In this document: positions 1 through 8,281 of the stretch, piece after piece | How the letters are laid out: each line of letters begins with the position of its first letter | Position numbering within the stretch: position 1 is the stretch's first letter | DNA from: Geothermovivens sp964644845 | Lineage (GTDB): Bacteria > Zhuqueibacterota > Zhuqueibacteria > Oleimicrobiales > Geothermoviventaceae | Direction of reading: 5' to 3' | Assembly (NCBI GenBank): GCA_964644845.1 | Contig: CAZXXS010000011.1 | Coordinates: 1 to 64,000, forward strand | Length of the DNA: 64,000 bases | Position numbers and translations under genes: made by a program | The notes under the pieces: model-generated | What the model was told of the DNA's origin: nothing | The model's input: only the letters and a program-made list of their open reading frames with translations | Database searches by the model: none

Positions 1-66
1 CGGGCAGCGGCCGGTGTGCCGTGGACGTTAGCGCGATTTCGGGCGGGGATGGTTGGGGGGGTGGGA

Positions 67-439
67 CCGGCTTTCGCCGGGGACTGAAGTCCCCGGCTAC
101 GTCAGAAGGAAACCGGCTGAAGCCGGTTGGATTTCGCTGAGCATCCTACCGCTCCGGAGTGCGGGCTACTGTCAGGATGCACCAGACCGTGACGGCTCGG
201 CCAGGTGCCGCGTTTTCCGTGAGTGAGCCGCCTTCAGGCGGCGACCTTTTTCTCTCGTAGCCCGGGGATTTGATCCCCGGGCGGGCAGTGGGGAGCTCCA
301 CAGGCTGACTGTACCGGGAGTCTCTGGGCAAAGAGGGGTGTGTGTGTTCTGCAGGGCGCGTTTTTCCCGCGGCAGAATTCATTCTGCCGCTGCGCAACCC
401 CGCGTCCGCCTGAGCGGACGTTTTCCGTGGCCTTCAGGC
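67..439. repeat. Cluster of short palindromes with a shared TC/GA centre
   Basis: No gene is visible between 1 and 627. The stretch holds a series of perfect inverted repeats whose arms differ but whose centre is nearly constant. They are 67-80 (CCGGC arms), 77-96 (CCGGGGACT-GA-AGTCCCCGG), 111-128 (AACCGGCT-GA-AGCCGGTT), 227-242 (GCCGCCT-TC-AGGCGGC), 260-282 (10-bp arms around TTG), 369-390 (GCGGCAGAAT-TC-ATTCTGCCGC), 403-420 (CGTCCGC-CTGA-GCGGACG) and 430-439 (GCCT-TC-AGGC). A longer pair, GCATCCT at 141 and AGGATGC at 174, encloses about 26 bases. Different arms with an invariant centre suggest an RNA or DNA hairpin family rather than simple duplication. Confidence 0.7.
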
Positions 440-492
440 GGCGCGCCCTCCCGCAGCCTGGGGCGTAGATCCGAGTGCGAACCGGATTGGTC

Positions 493-534
493 TTGACATC
501 GTGCTCGAATTTCTTTAGTTTCGGCGCGCCGAAA
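493..534 (+). promoter_or_regulatory. Candidate promoter and overlapping 16-bp palindrome for the sulfatase
   Basis: A consensus -35 box TTGACA (493-498) is followed after 17 bases by a weak -10 box TAGTTT (516-521). A perfect 16-bp palindrome, TTTCGGCG/CGCCGAAA (519-534), overlaps the end of the -10 and the expected transcription start. That is where a repressor operator would lie. The sulfatase start is about 95 bases downstream. The promoter call rests mainly on the -35 box and the spacing. Confidence 0.4.
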
Positions 535-627
535 GGCAGCGGTGGACTGAAGCAAACTGCCGCCTGTGGATGGTCGCGATTTTCTGTGCGACATGATACT
601 GATTCCACAAAACGGAGGTCTGGTGTC

Positions 628-2184
628 ATGAATCGCCGGGATTTCCTAAAAGTTGCGGGTGCGGGTGTAGCTGGTACGTTGCTGTTGGGCCAGAGGCTCT
701 GGAGCTCGGAAGCGTCGCACCCGAACATCGTGTACATTTTGGCCGACGACTTGGGGTACGGCGACGTTGGCTGCCTGAATCCCGAATGCAAGATCCCAAC
801 GCCGAACATCGACCGGCTCGCTGCCGAGGGGGTGGTCTTCACGGATGCCCACTCCGGGTCCGCGGTGTGCACACCGACGAGGTACGGGGTCCTGACCGGA
901 CGTTACTCCTGGCGTACGCGTCTGCAGCACGGCGTGCTCTGGGGGTATTCGCCCCCGCTCATTCCGCCAGAACGACTCACCGTGGCACGTCTCTTGAAGG
1001 AGGCGGGTTACCACACGGCCGCCTTTGGCAAGTGGCACCTTGGCCTGGGTTGGCAAACGAAGGACGGCACCGTCCTTTCGGACCGCTTCAGGGAAACCGG
1101 AGAGAAAATCGACTACGGCAAGCGGATTCAAGGCGGCCCCGTGGATCTCGGGTTCGACACCTTCTTTGGTATCCCGGCTTCGCTGGACATGGTTCCGTAC
1201 GTGTACATCGAAGATGATCATGTGCAGGAGCCGCCGACAGAGCGCATCCAGGGGCGGACGGGCTACGCCTACTTCCGTTCGGGGCCGATCGCACCCGGGT
1301 TCAAGCACGAGGAAGTCCTGCCGACCTTGCTTGAGAAAGCTGTCGGTTTCATCGAACGCCACGTACGTGAGCAAAGGGGGAAGCCGTTCTTCGTGTACTT
1401 TCCGTTGACTGCGCCGCATACGCCGATTCTGCCGACGCCCGATTTCCAGGGCAAGTCCGGCCTCGGACCGTACGGCGACTTTGTGATGGAAGTGGACTGG
1501 GTCGTTGGGCAGGTGCTTGCTGCGCTCGAGCGCACCGGCGTTGCGAAAAACACACTGGTCATCTTCACAAGCGACAACGGCTGTTCCCCTGCCGCGAACT
1601 TCAAACACCTGGCGGAGTACGGACACTACCCCAGCTACCACTTCCGCGGCTACAAGGCCGACATTTACGAGGGCGGACACCGAATCCCATTCATCGCGCG
1701 CTGGCCCCAGCGAATCAAGCCGGGCACGACGTGTGACGACACCATTTGCCTGACCGACCTGATGCGTACCGCAGCGGCAATCGTGGGCAGGAAACTCCCC
1801 GACAACGCCGGTGAAGACAGCTACAACATCCTTCCGGACCTGCTTGGTACCGCCACAGCGCCGATCAGAGAGGCCACGGTCCACCACTCGATCAACGGGT
1901 CGTTTTCGATTCGTCAGGGGAAATGGAAACTGGAGTTGTGTCCCGGCTCGGGTGGCTGGAGCGATCCTCGACCCAAGAAGGCGCGTGAACTGCACCTCCC
2001 AAAGGTCCAGCTCTACGATCTCACACAAGATGTGGGTGAACGGAAGAACGTGGCTGACCAGTATCCGTGGGTGGTGTACGAGCTGACAGCTCTGCTGGAC
2101 TCTTACGTAAAACGGGGCCGCAGCACACCCGGCGCTCCCCAGAAAAACGACGTGGACGTGGACATCTGGCGGGTGGTGCGGTGA
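628..2184 (+). CDS. Tat-exported sulfatase (formylglycine-dependent type)
   Basis: This 518-residue sulfatase hydrolyses sulfate esters, probably on a polysaccharide or glycoside outside the cytoplasm. The start at 628 follows an AACGGAGG ribosome site and gives a protein opening with a twin-arginine signal (MNRRDFLK, then a hydrophobic stretch to about residue 20). Longer in-frame upstream starts would bury that signal. Metal-binding Asp-Asp (residues 40-41, in ILADDLGYGD) and the maturation motif C81-T-P-T-R85 are present. Cys81 would be converted to formylglycine. A later FTSDNG motif completes the metal site. The length is normal for arylsulfatase A-type enzymes. No formylglycine-generating enzyme or anSME lies in the window. 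The substrate is unknown. Confidence 0.93.
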   Translation: MNRRDFLKVAGAGVAGTLLLGQRLWSSEASHPNIVYILADDLGYGDVGCLNPECKIPTPNIDRLAAEGVVFTDAHSGSAVCTPTRYGVLTGRYSWRTRLQHGVLWGYSPPLIPPERLTVARLLKEAGYHTAAFGKWHLGLGWQTKDGTVLSDRFRETGEKIDYGKRIQGGPVDLGFDTFFGIPASLDMVPYVYIEDDHVQEPPTERIQGRTGYAYFRSGPIAPGFKHEEVLPTLLEKAVGFIERHVREQRGKPFFVYFPLTAPHTPILPTPDFQGKSGLGPYGDFVMEVDWVVGQVLAALERTGVAKNTLVIFTSDNGCSPAANFKHLAEYGHYPSYHFRGYKADIYEGGHRIPFIARWPQRIKPGTTCDDTICLTDLMRTAAAIVGRKLPDNAGEDSYNILPDLLGTATAPIREATVHHSINGSFSIRQGKWKLELCPGSGGWSDPRPKKARELHLPKVQLYDLTQDVGERKNVADQYPWVVYELTALLDSYVKRGRSTPGAPQKNDVDVDIWRVVR

Positions 2185-2836
2185 GCTCGGCCCATCCTGC
2201 CGGGCACATTTCGACTTGTCCAGGACCTTACTGCGCGGGAAGCTGACGGGAACCTCACTTCCCGTGTCGGCGAGTTTGGCCGAGACTCCCTCCTTACGTT
2301 GCTCGCGAAGTAGAACTTCGCCCCCAGCAACCACCTGAGTGGCTGCTGGGGGCGTTTGCCAGCAGGTGAATTCCAACTTACCCACGGGGTGTTCGCTTTG
2401 GGGGTGCTGAGGAGTCAGGACTGCGAACTTCGATTGAAATCGGGCGCCCTCCGCTTGCGAAGCCTACTTCCTGTGTCGGTCTCCACAATTAGGCTACGAG
2501 TCGCCTTCGACCTGTACTGCTGTACTGCAAGCTCCAACCCGGTTGATTCCAATTTTCTCAAAGCCGCCGAGCGCTGCTGCTGACAACGTCGGATCGTGAG
2601 TGGCGCGGTCTGCCATCGGGGTGAAGTTGTCTCGCTTGGCAGCAGAGGAGCCGATCTCGGCTGCTGGTCTTCGCCAGTTCGCATTTTGCCGTCCAGAACG
2701 GGTCGGGTCAGCCTGTCTCCCAAGGACGACGAATGGGACCGTAACACTGCACTTTTTGCCGACGGGGGCCTCTGCAAAGGGATGCGCTCTCTTTGGATTG
2801 TCTCATTCGCATCTTTGAGAAAACCTGCGCGCTTCG

Positions 2837-2902
2837 ATTGTCAATTTTGGGAACGGATTTCGCCTTAAACTGAGGTCGTCGACTCAAACAAAGATTGGCA
2901 AT
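2837..2902. promoter_or_regulatory. Paired ATTGnCAAT sites, candidate activator binding sites
   Basis: The palindromic nonamer ATTGnCAAT occurs twice, as ATTGTCAAT at 2837-2845 and ATTGGCAAT at 2894-2902. They are 57 bases apart and about 120 and 63 bases upstream of the -12 element of the sigma-54 promoter. This is the usual placement of enhancer sites for NtrC-type activators. The activator encoded at 19075 is a natural candidate to bind them, but that link is inference. Confidence 0.4.
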
Positions 2903-2951
2903 CCTCTAAAAATACGTCAGTTGATTGCATTTGAAAATCTAAACCAAACGC

Positions 2952-2967
2952 TGGCACGTTGTGTGCA
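2952..2967 (+). promoter_or_regulatory. Sigma-54 (-24/-12) promoter of the hydrogenase operon
   Basis: TGGCACGTTGTGTGCA matches the sigma-54 consensus TGGCACG-N4-TTGCW at every position but one (GTGCA for TTGCA). The invariant GG (2953-2954) and GC (2965-2966) are separated by the required 12 bases. The site lies 56 bases before the GTG start of the first operon gene. E. coli formate-hydrogenlyase and hydrogenase-4 operons also use sigma-54 with FhlA/HyfR activators. An NtrC-family activator is encoded just after this operon. Confidence 0.75.
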
Positions 2968-3022
2968 ACCCACGGCGCGGATCGTAACCCATCCGACGTG
3001 ACGAGGCGACAAGGAGGAGTCC

Positions 3023-4999
3023 GTGAGCAAGGTTCTGAGTACCTGCGGATTTTGCGGGTGCGGTTGCGGCGTTTTCCTCGAAGTAGCCAACGGCAGGGTT
3101 GTCGGTGTGGCGCCCCAGAAGGCGCATCCCACAAGCAGGGGAACCCTGTGTTTCAAAGGCTGGAACGGCTTCAAAATGTTGGCATCCCCGGCACGGTTGA
3201 AGACGCCTTACGTGCGCGAAGACGGCCAGCTTCGCGAGACGACCTGGCCACGGGCGATCAAGGCGGTTGTGACGGGGCTCCGTGAAGTTGTGGAGAAGTA
3301 CGGCCCCGAAGCCGTTGGGATCGTGGGTTCCACGAAGACGACGAACGAAGAAGCGTTTCTGTTGTCGAAACTGGCTCGCTGCGGTCTGGGAACCAACAAC
3401 GTCGACACCACTGCACGGCTGATGCACGGGCCAACCTTGGCTGTGTTGCCGAAACTGTGGGGCGTTGGCGCTGGCATCGGCAGTGCACTGGACGTGCTGA
3501 ACAGCGATGCCATTCTGCTTGTTGGTGCTAATCCGAAGGACCAAAGCGCACGTGTAGGTGCGTACGTGCTGCGCGCAGCGAAAGACGGTGTGCCTCTGAT
3601 CGTGGTGGACTCCCGAAGGACGGACCTCGCTTATTTCGCCACAATCCACTTGCAAGTGAAGCCGGGCACGGATGCCTGGCTTCTGGCTGGGTTGCTTCGC
3701 GAACTGTTGAGTGCTGGATCGAGCCAGGTGGATTTGCCGGAGCTCGATCGCCTGAAAGCCGCCGTGCTGGAAGCAACCCTGGAACGGGTGACTGCTGAGT
3801 GCGGTGTGGCTGCTGAGGACATTCGGCACGCCGCAGAATTGCTCGGCAAAGCTCAGCGGCCAGCTGTTCTCTACGGCGGCGGTGTGACCCAGCAAACGAA
3901 CGGTTCAGCAAACGTAGCATTTCTGGCCGATCTCTTTCTCCTTTTGCGAGGCGCCCTAACGGACGGTGCGGTCTTCTTGCCTCTTCAGTTAACAAACAAC
4001 GCTCAGGGCGCTTGCGACTGTGGACTCCTCCCGGATTTCTTGCCGGGCTACGCTTCGGTGGAAAGCCCCGAGGACCCGACGCGCTTTGCCACGGCCTGGA
4101 AGTGCAACTTGCCGACAGCACGGGGCAAAACGCTCGGCGAAATGCTGGAAGCGGCCCGCAAGGGCGAGCTCAAGGCGCTGTACGTGGTGGGCGAGAATCT
4201 CTTGCGTGCCTGGCCGAACACCCCGGCGGTGGAGGAAGCGCTTTCGAATCTCGAGTTTCTTGTTGTGCAAGACCTCTTCGCACACGAAACGGCCCAGAAG
4301 GCGAACGTGGTACTACCTGCTGCTGCCTACGCCGAAAAAGACGGCACGTTCACGAGTACTGACCGTCGCGTACAGCGTGTGCGCAAGGCCGTTGAACCAC
4401 CCGAGCACGCGCGGGCGGACTGGGTGATTCTGCTCGATCTGCTTGAGGCCTTTGGTGTCAAGGAAAAAGCCAAGAGGCCGGAAGACGTGTTCGAGGAAAT
4501 GAGGGCCTTGATGCCAATCTACCGGGACCTCGAGTGGGACGAAATCGAACACGCGGCGGGTGGAATGCAGTGGCAGGTGAACCTTCCGGAGAGACCTGCC
4601 CTGCTTGTACCGCAAATCCGCGAGCTTGAAGAGAAACCAGACGACACCTTACCTTTACTCGCTTTTGTGGGCCGTCCGCCGTTCCACTGGAACACGGGCA
4701 CGCTTGTGGAGCGAGCTCACACGCTCATTCGCGAGTACCCCGTTTCCGAGGTGCTGATCAACCCTGCTGACGCACGGGAGCGTCAGTTGCGGAGTGGCAT
4801 GCCGGTGCGTGTGCGCACACGCAAAGGCAGCGTGCAGCGCACGTTGCGGGTGTCGAAAGATGTGCCTGCGGGCACCATTTTCCTGCCCATCCATTTCAGG
4901 GACGGGCTTACGGTGAGTGTCCTTAACGACGCCCTCGAGCCCGAATCCAAAGTGCCAGCGATGAGAGTGGTTGCTGCCAACCTGGAGAAGCTCGGATGA
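3023..4999 (+). CDS. Molybdopterin oxidoreductase, formate-dehydrogenase-like, with Met at the active-site Cys/Sec position
   Basis: This 658-residue protein belongs to the Mo/W-bis-MGD oxidoreductase family and most resembles formate dehydrogenase alpha subunits. The GTG start follows AAGGAGGAG. Cys8, Cys11, Cys15 and Cys43 would hold one [4Fe-4S] cluster. The C-terminal 110 residues form the usual MGD-binding domain. Aligned by eye with E. coli FdhF (C-A-R-V-U140-H-G-P), the stretch V-D-T-T-A-R-L-M134-H-G-P-T has Met where formate dehydrogenases have Sec or Cys ligating Mo. Formate oxidation by the usual mechanism is therefore doubtful. It could use another substrate, or serve as an electron-transfer or structural subunit as in NuoG. 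It is the first gene of the hydrogenase operon and overlaps the next gene by 4 bases. Confidence 0.85.
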   Translation: MSKVLSTCGFCGCGCGVFLEVANGRVVGVAPQKAHPTSRGTLCFKGWNGFKMLASPARLKTPYVREDGQLRETTWPRAIKAVVTGLREVVEKYGPEAVGIVGSTKTTNEEAFLLSKLARCGLGTNNVDTTARLMHGPTLAVLPKLWGVGAGIGSALDVLNSDAILLVGANPKDQSARVGAYVLRAAKDGVPLIVVDSRRTDLAYFATIHLQVKPGTDAWLLAGLLRELLSAGSSQVDLPELDRLKAAVLEATLERVTAECGVAAEDIRHAAELLGKAQRPAVLYGGGVTQQTNGSANVAFLADLFLLLRGALTDGAVFLPLQLTNNAQGACDCGLLPDFLPGYASVESPEDPTRFATAWKCNLPTARGKTLGEMLEAARKGELKALYVVGENLLRAWPNTPAVEEALSNLEFLVVQDLFAHETAQKANVVLPAAAYAEKDGTFTSTDRRVQRVRKAVEPPEHARADWVILLDLLEAFGVKEKAKRPEDVFEEMRALMPIYRDLEWDEIEHAAGGMQWQVNLPERPALLVPQIRELEEKPDDTLPLLAFVGRPPFHWNTGTLVERAHTLIREYPVSEVLINPADARERQLRSGMPVRVRTRKGSVQRTLRVSKDVPAGTIFLPIHFRDGLTVSVLNDALEPESKVPAMRVVAANLEKLG

Positions 5000-6081
5000 A
5001 CGTAGGCGACAAACTGAGCGCCCCGAAAGACCAGATCCTCAAAGCGCTGGATCGGCTACGGAAGAATTGGAAAATCATCGGGCCCACAGAGGGACCCGAC
5101 GGCGAAGTGATTTTTCGTGAAGTTACGTCATCCGACGAAATCACGTTCAACTACGTGAACGAGCTGGACCCGATCAAACGCTTCCTGGCGCCGCCCACGG
5201 AGGAGTTGTTCAAATTCCGCACGGACGGGCAGCTGAAGCTCGAGTTGCCGGAAGCCCCACCCCGGCAGATCTTGTTCGGCATTCGCTCCTGCGATGTCAA
5301 GGGCATTCAACACTGGGACAAGTTTTACAGCGGCAAGTTCGTAGACGATGCCTATTTTGCGCGCCGCAACAACACGGTGCTCATCAGCCTCGCCTGCAAC
5401 GAGCCGCTGGAAACCTGCTTCTGTATTTGCACGGACACAGGCCCGTACCTCAAAGAAGGCGACGGCTACGACGTGCAACTTACCGATCTGGGCGAGCGCT
5501 TCCTGGTGGAAATCGGCACGGACCGTGGGTTGCAGGTGCTGGAAGAGGCTGGGTTCAAGGCTGAGGCGGCCTCGGCCCAGGAGCTGGCAAAGCGCGACGA
5601 GCTGATGCAACAGTGCGACACGAAGTTCGAGACCACGGCTTTCATGGCCAAAGGCATTGTGCAGATGACCAACGGCCGGGTGCGCGACGGCCTCTGGGAA
5701 GAAATGGGCCACGAGTGCTTCAGTTGCGGCGCGTGCACGCACTTGTGTCCCATGTGCACGTGCTTCGACGTCCAGGACGTGATGGAGTCGGAAGGCTGTG
5801 GACACCGGGAGCGCTGTTGGGATTCTTGCCAGTACGCGGGTTACACGCGCGAGGCTTCGGGGCACAATCCACGTGCAAGTGCGAGTAGCCGCATTCAGCG
5901 ACGGTTCTACCACAAGTTGAGTTTCGCCTACATCAAGCAAGACGGCCATCACGGTTGTGTTGGCTGCGGCCGTTGCATCATTGCGTGCGAAGCGATTGGG
6001 CTGCTCGATTTGCCGGCGGTTTTGAAACGCCTCCGCCGGGAAGGGCAGCCAGTGGAAGTCACGCAGGTCCCCACGGAGTGA
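4996..6081 (+). CDS. Sulfhydrogenase beta (HydB) / AsrA-like Fe-S electron-transfer subunit
   Basis: This 361-residue protein resembles the beta subunit of archaeal sulfhydrogenases and anaerobic sulfite reductase subunit A. It passes electrons between an FAD subunit and the catalytic partner. The family's GIRSCDVKGI stretch is present near residue 95. Two [4Fe-4S] sites are visible: C241-x2-C244-x2-C247-x3-C251 with extra Cys at 254 and 256, and C321-x2-C324-x2-C327-x3-C331. Its ATG overlaps the end of the Mo-protein gene (ATGA), so the two are translationally coupled. The next gene supplies the matching FAD/NAD(P) subunit. Its presence in a Hyf-type operon is unusual and suggests an NAD(P)H- or ferredoxin-linked module. 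Confidence 0.85.
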   Translation: MNVGDKLSAPKDQILKALDRLRKNWKIIGPTEGPDGEVIFREVTSSDEITFNYVNELDPIKRFLAPPTEELFKFRTDGQLKLELPEAPPRQILFGIRSCDVKGIQHWDKFYSGKFVDDAYFARRNNTVLISLACNEPLETCFCICTDTGPYLKEGDGYDVQLTDLGERFLVEIGTDRGLQVLEEAGFKAEAASAQELAKRDELMQQCDTKFETTAFMAKGIVQMTNGRVRDGLWEEMGHECFSCGACTHLCPMCTCFDVQDVMESEGCGHRERCWDSCQYAGYTREASGHNPRASASSRIQRRFYHKLSFAYIKQDGHHGCVGCGRCIIACEAIGLLDLPAVLKRLRREGQPVEVTQVPTE

Positions 6082-6108
6082 GAGCGACTTTGGGCAACGG
6101 AGGCCAAC

Positions 6109-6954
6109 GTGAGCGGAAGTAACGGAAACGGCCACCTCTACGTTCCGCAGCTGGCGGCCATCGTCAAGATCACCGACGAGACCTACGACACGAAGACATT
6201 CACGCTTCGTTTCGTTGACGATGACTACCGGAAGAACTTCACTTTCAAGTCCGGTCAGTTTATCGAACTGAGCGTTTTCGGCGCTGGTGAAGCCCCTTTT
6301 GGCTTCGCGTCGAGCCCGAACCGGCGCGAAGATTTCGACGTGACCATTCGCGCCGTCGGCCACGTGACCAACGCTCTACACGCGAAGCGAGAAGGCGACC
6401 TGGTGGGTGTGCGGGGTCCGCTTGGCAACCACTTCCCGTTCGAGGAAGTGATGGGCTACGACATCCTGTTCGTGGGCGGCGGAATTGGGCTGCCGCCGCT
6501 TCGCTCGCTGATCGAGCCGATGCTGGAAGCCCGCGAGAAGTTCGGCCGCATCATCATCCTGTACGGCGCGCGCACACCCGCGGACCGCGTGTACAAACCT
6601 TGGCTGGCCGAATTGGAAAAACGTCAAGACATCGAGTTCATGCAGACGGTGGACGTGGGTGACGATTCGTGGACGGGCAACGTCGGCGTGGTAACGACGC
6701 TGTTCAAAAAGATCAGCGTGGATCCGAGCAAGACGGTCGCGTTCACCTGTGGTCCCCCAATCATGATCAAGTTTGTGATCCAGGATCTGTTGCAAATGGG
6801 CTTTGACGGCGACCACATCATTTCGACGCTCGAGCGTTACATGAAGTGCGGTGTTGGCAAATGTGGTCACTGCGCCATCGGCCACAAATACGTGTGCACC
6901 GACGGTCCCGTTTTCAGCTTCACGCAAATGAGGGCGCTGAGGGAACAATGGTAA
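6109..6954 (+). CDS. Sulfhydrogenase gamma (HydG) / AsrB-like FAD- and NAD(P)-binding reductase
   Basis: This 281-residue flavoprotein is of the ferredoxin-NADP reductase superfamily. It starts at GTG 6109 after a GGAGG site. An N-terminal FAD-binding barrel (about residues 12-105) is followed by a nucleotide-binding domain with the glycine-rich FVGGGIGLPPLRS motif. A C-terminal C247-x4-C252-x2-C255-x7-C263 motif, typical of the family, binds [2Fe-2S]. With the preceding HydB-like subunit it forms a diaphorase unit that exchanges electrons between NAD(P)H and the Fe-S chain. The preceding gene ends in TGA in the same frame. A separate ribosome site and start show that this TGA is a normal stop. 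Confidence 0.87.
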   Translation: MSGSNGNGHLYVPQLAAIVKITDETYDTKTFTLRFVDDDYRKNFTFKSGQFIELSVFGAGEAPFGFASSPNRREDFDVTIRAVGHVTNALHAKREGDLVGVRGPLGNHFPFEEVMGYDILFVGGGIGLPPLRSLIEPMLEAREKFGRIIILYGARTPADRVYKPWLAELEKRQDIEFMQTVDVGDDSWTGNVGVVTTLFKKISVDPSKTVAFTCGPPIMIKFVIQDLLQMGFDGDHIISTLERYMKCGVGKCGHCAIGHKYVCTDGPVFSFTQMRALREQW

Positions 6955-7793
6955 AGCACGAAAGGCAAAGGCATGCCGTGGTAGCTTCTGTTCTCGCGGT
7001 AGCTCTGGGTGCAATCCTGTCGTTTGTCAATCCGGCCGCGGGGCAATCGTCCAAAGAGTGCCTGCGCTGCCACGGGTTGCGTGGTCTCACCAAACCGACG
7101 GGCGAGAGTGTAGCCATCGATTCTGCGGCATTCATGGCTTCGGCTCACGCGGAAATCGGTTGTACAGGCTGCCACGAGGGCAACTGGAGCTACCCTCACG
7201 TTGAGAGGGAAAAAACTCTGACCTGTGGAGAGTGCCACCAAGATGCTTACCGGCGCTACCTCTCGGGAATTCACGGCCGCGAAGCGCAAAAGGGCAATCC
7301 CGACGTGCCCACGTGCATTACATGCCACGGCATTCACGATGTAGTGCCGATGGCCGAGCTGGCTAAGCGTCGCAAGGCGATGGAAACGCTGTTGCTCGAC
7401 AAATGCGTGGATTGCCACGCCAACAAGCAGTTGATGCAGAAATACGGGTTGCCACTGGATCGCTACGTAACGTACGAGACGAGCGCACACGGGCGGGCCG
7501 ATCGATTCGGCTCACTGGCGGTGGCTCGTTGTGCTACCTGCCACGGTGCTTGTGCCATCTTGCCGCCGGAAGACCCAGAGTCACCGGTGAATCCGAAAAA
7601 TCTGGCTAAAACGTGTGGCAAGTGTCACGAACATCCGGAGCGGTTTGCCAAGCGGCGCTTTCATGTGATTTCGGCAGCAGCGCAAACGGGTAAAGTGTAC
7701 ACCAAGATTCTGAGGGTTGTGATGGGGGTCCTCGTGGCCTTGGGTGCGGTAGGGGCTGTGGTGTTCGCAATCGTGGCGATTCGACAAGAATAG
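6948..7793 (+). CDS. Exported, membrane-anchored seven-haem cytochrome c
   Basis: This 281-residue protein has an N-terminal signal (hydrophobic residues about 11-30, ending near PAAGQ). Seven CxxCH haem-binding motifs follow: CLRCH, CTGCH, CGECH, CITCH, CVDCH, CATCH and CGKCH. A C-terminal transmembrane helix ends in a short basic tail. The haem domain therefore lies outside the cytoplasmic membrane. The start ATG at 6948 overlaps the reductase gene by 7 bases. Multihaem cytochromes are not part of E. coli formate hydrogenlyase. Here the protein probably links the membrane complex, or a quinone, to a periplasmic acceptor or donor. Its partner cannot be told from the sequence. Confidence 0.9.
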   Translation: MVKHERQRHAVVASVLAVALGAILSFVNPAAGQSSKECLRCHGLRGLTKPTGESVAIDSAAFMASAHAEIGCTGCHEGNWSYPHVEREKTLTCGECHQDAYRRYLSGIHGREAQKGNPDVPTCITCHGIHDVVPMAELAKRRKAMETLLLDKCVDCHANKQLMQKYGLPLDRYVTYETSAHGRADRFGSLAVARCATCHGACAILPPEDPESPVNPKNLAKTCGKCHEHPERFAKRRFHVISAAAQTGKVYTKILRVVMGVLVALGAVGAVVFAIVAIRQE

Positions 7794-7799
7794 ACGCGA

Positions 7800-8264
7800 A
7801 TGGGACTCGAGGAAGACCTGAAATCGATTGTCGACGGTCGGTTTGTCATTGTTGGGGTCGGCAACGAAGAAAAAGGGGACGACGCGGTGGGCGTTGTGGT
7901 TGTGCGGAATCTCCAACGGCTTGGGATGCCAGCCATTGATTGTGGCGACATTCCCGAAGGCTACACAGACTTGATCAAAGCCCGGCACCCCGAGACCGTG
8001 CTGTTTGTGGATGCGGTGGATTTTGGCGCAGAGCCCGGCAGTGTGGCACTCATCAGCGCAGATCAGCTTGCAGATGTGAAGCACGACACCCACCGGCCGT
8101 CGCTGAGGCTGGTGATGCGCTACCTAGAGGCGGAAACGGGCGGGCGCTGTTACGTGCTTGGGGTTCAGCCCAGTCGGATCGGCAGTCGACGGCAGATGAG
8201 CCCCGAGGTCGAAAAAGCAGCAATTGAGATCACGCGAGTGCTCCGAGGAATTCTCAGTGACTGA
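7800..8264 (+). CDS. hycI: HycI-type hydrogenase maturation endopeptidase
   Basis: This 154-residue protein belongs to the HycI/HyaD hydrogenase maturation protease family. It removes the C-terminal tail of the large subunit once the Ni-Fe centre is inserted. The family signature GVGNEEKGDDAVG is near residues 18-30. The two further metal-sensing positions, an Asp in VDAVDFG and a His in DTHRPSL, are present. The predicted substrate is the HyfG-like protein encoded at 12118, which has a 33-residue tail after its L2 motif. The gene starts 6 bases after the cytochrome gene. The other hyp maturation genes are not in the window. Confidence 0.88.
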   Translation: MGLEEDLKSIVDGRFVIVGVGNEEKGDDAVGVVVVRNLQRLGMPAIDCGDIPEGYTDLIKARHPETVLFVDAVDFGAEPGSVALISADQLADVKHDTHRPSLRLVMRYLEAETGGRCYVLGVQPSRIGSRRQMSPEVEKAAIEITRVLRGILSD

Positions 8265-8281
8265 CTGAGGGTCGCGAGACG

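Larger units (their letters stand above)
2185..3022. other. Long intergenic region with hairpins, ending in the hydrogenase promoter
   Basis: No convincing gene is seen in these 838 bases. The first part carries hairpins: 2305-2321 (GCGAAGT/ACTTCGC), 2321-2352 (CCCCCAGCA...TGCTGGGGG with an inner CCAC-CTGA-GTGG stem) and 2431-2442 (CGATT-GA-AATCG). The last two share the CTGA or T-GA-A centre of the palindromes near 67-439. The 2321-2352 hairpin could also end the sulfatase transcript, although no T-run follows it. The final 190 bases are AT-rich and contain the sigma-54 promoter and upstream sites listed separately. Confidence 0.6.

Noticed and set aside
475..627. N-terminal extension of the sulfatase up to 475
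   Set aside because: The upstream codons cover the promoter palindrome and would bury the twin-arginine signal. ATG 628 has the ribosome site.
6079..6108. A second TGA read-through joining the HydB-like and HydG-like genes, which are in the same frame
   Set aside because: The TGA is at the natural C terminus of HydB. A GGAGG site and GTG start follow, and the linker encodes no family sequence.
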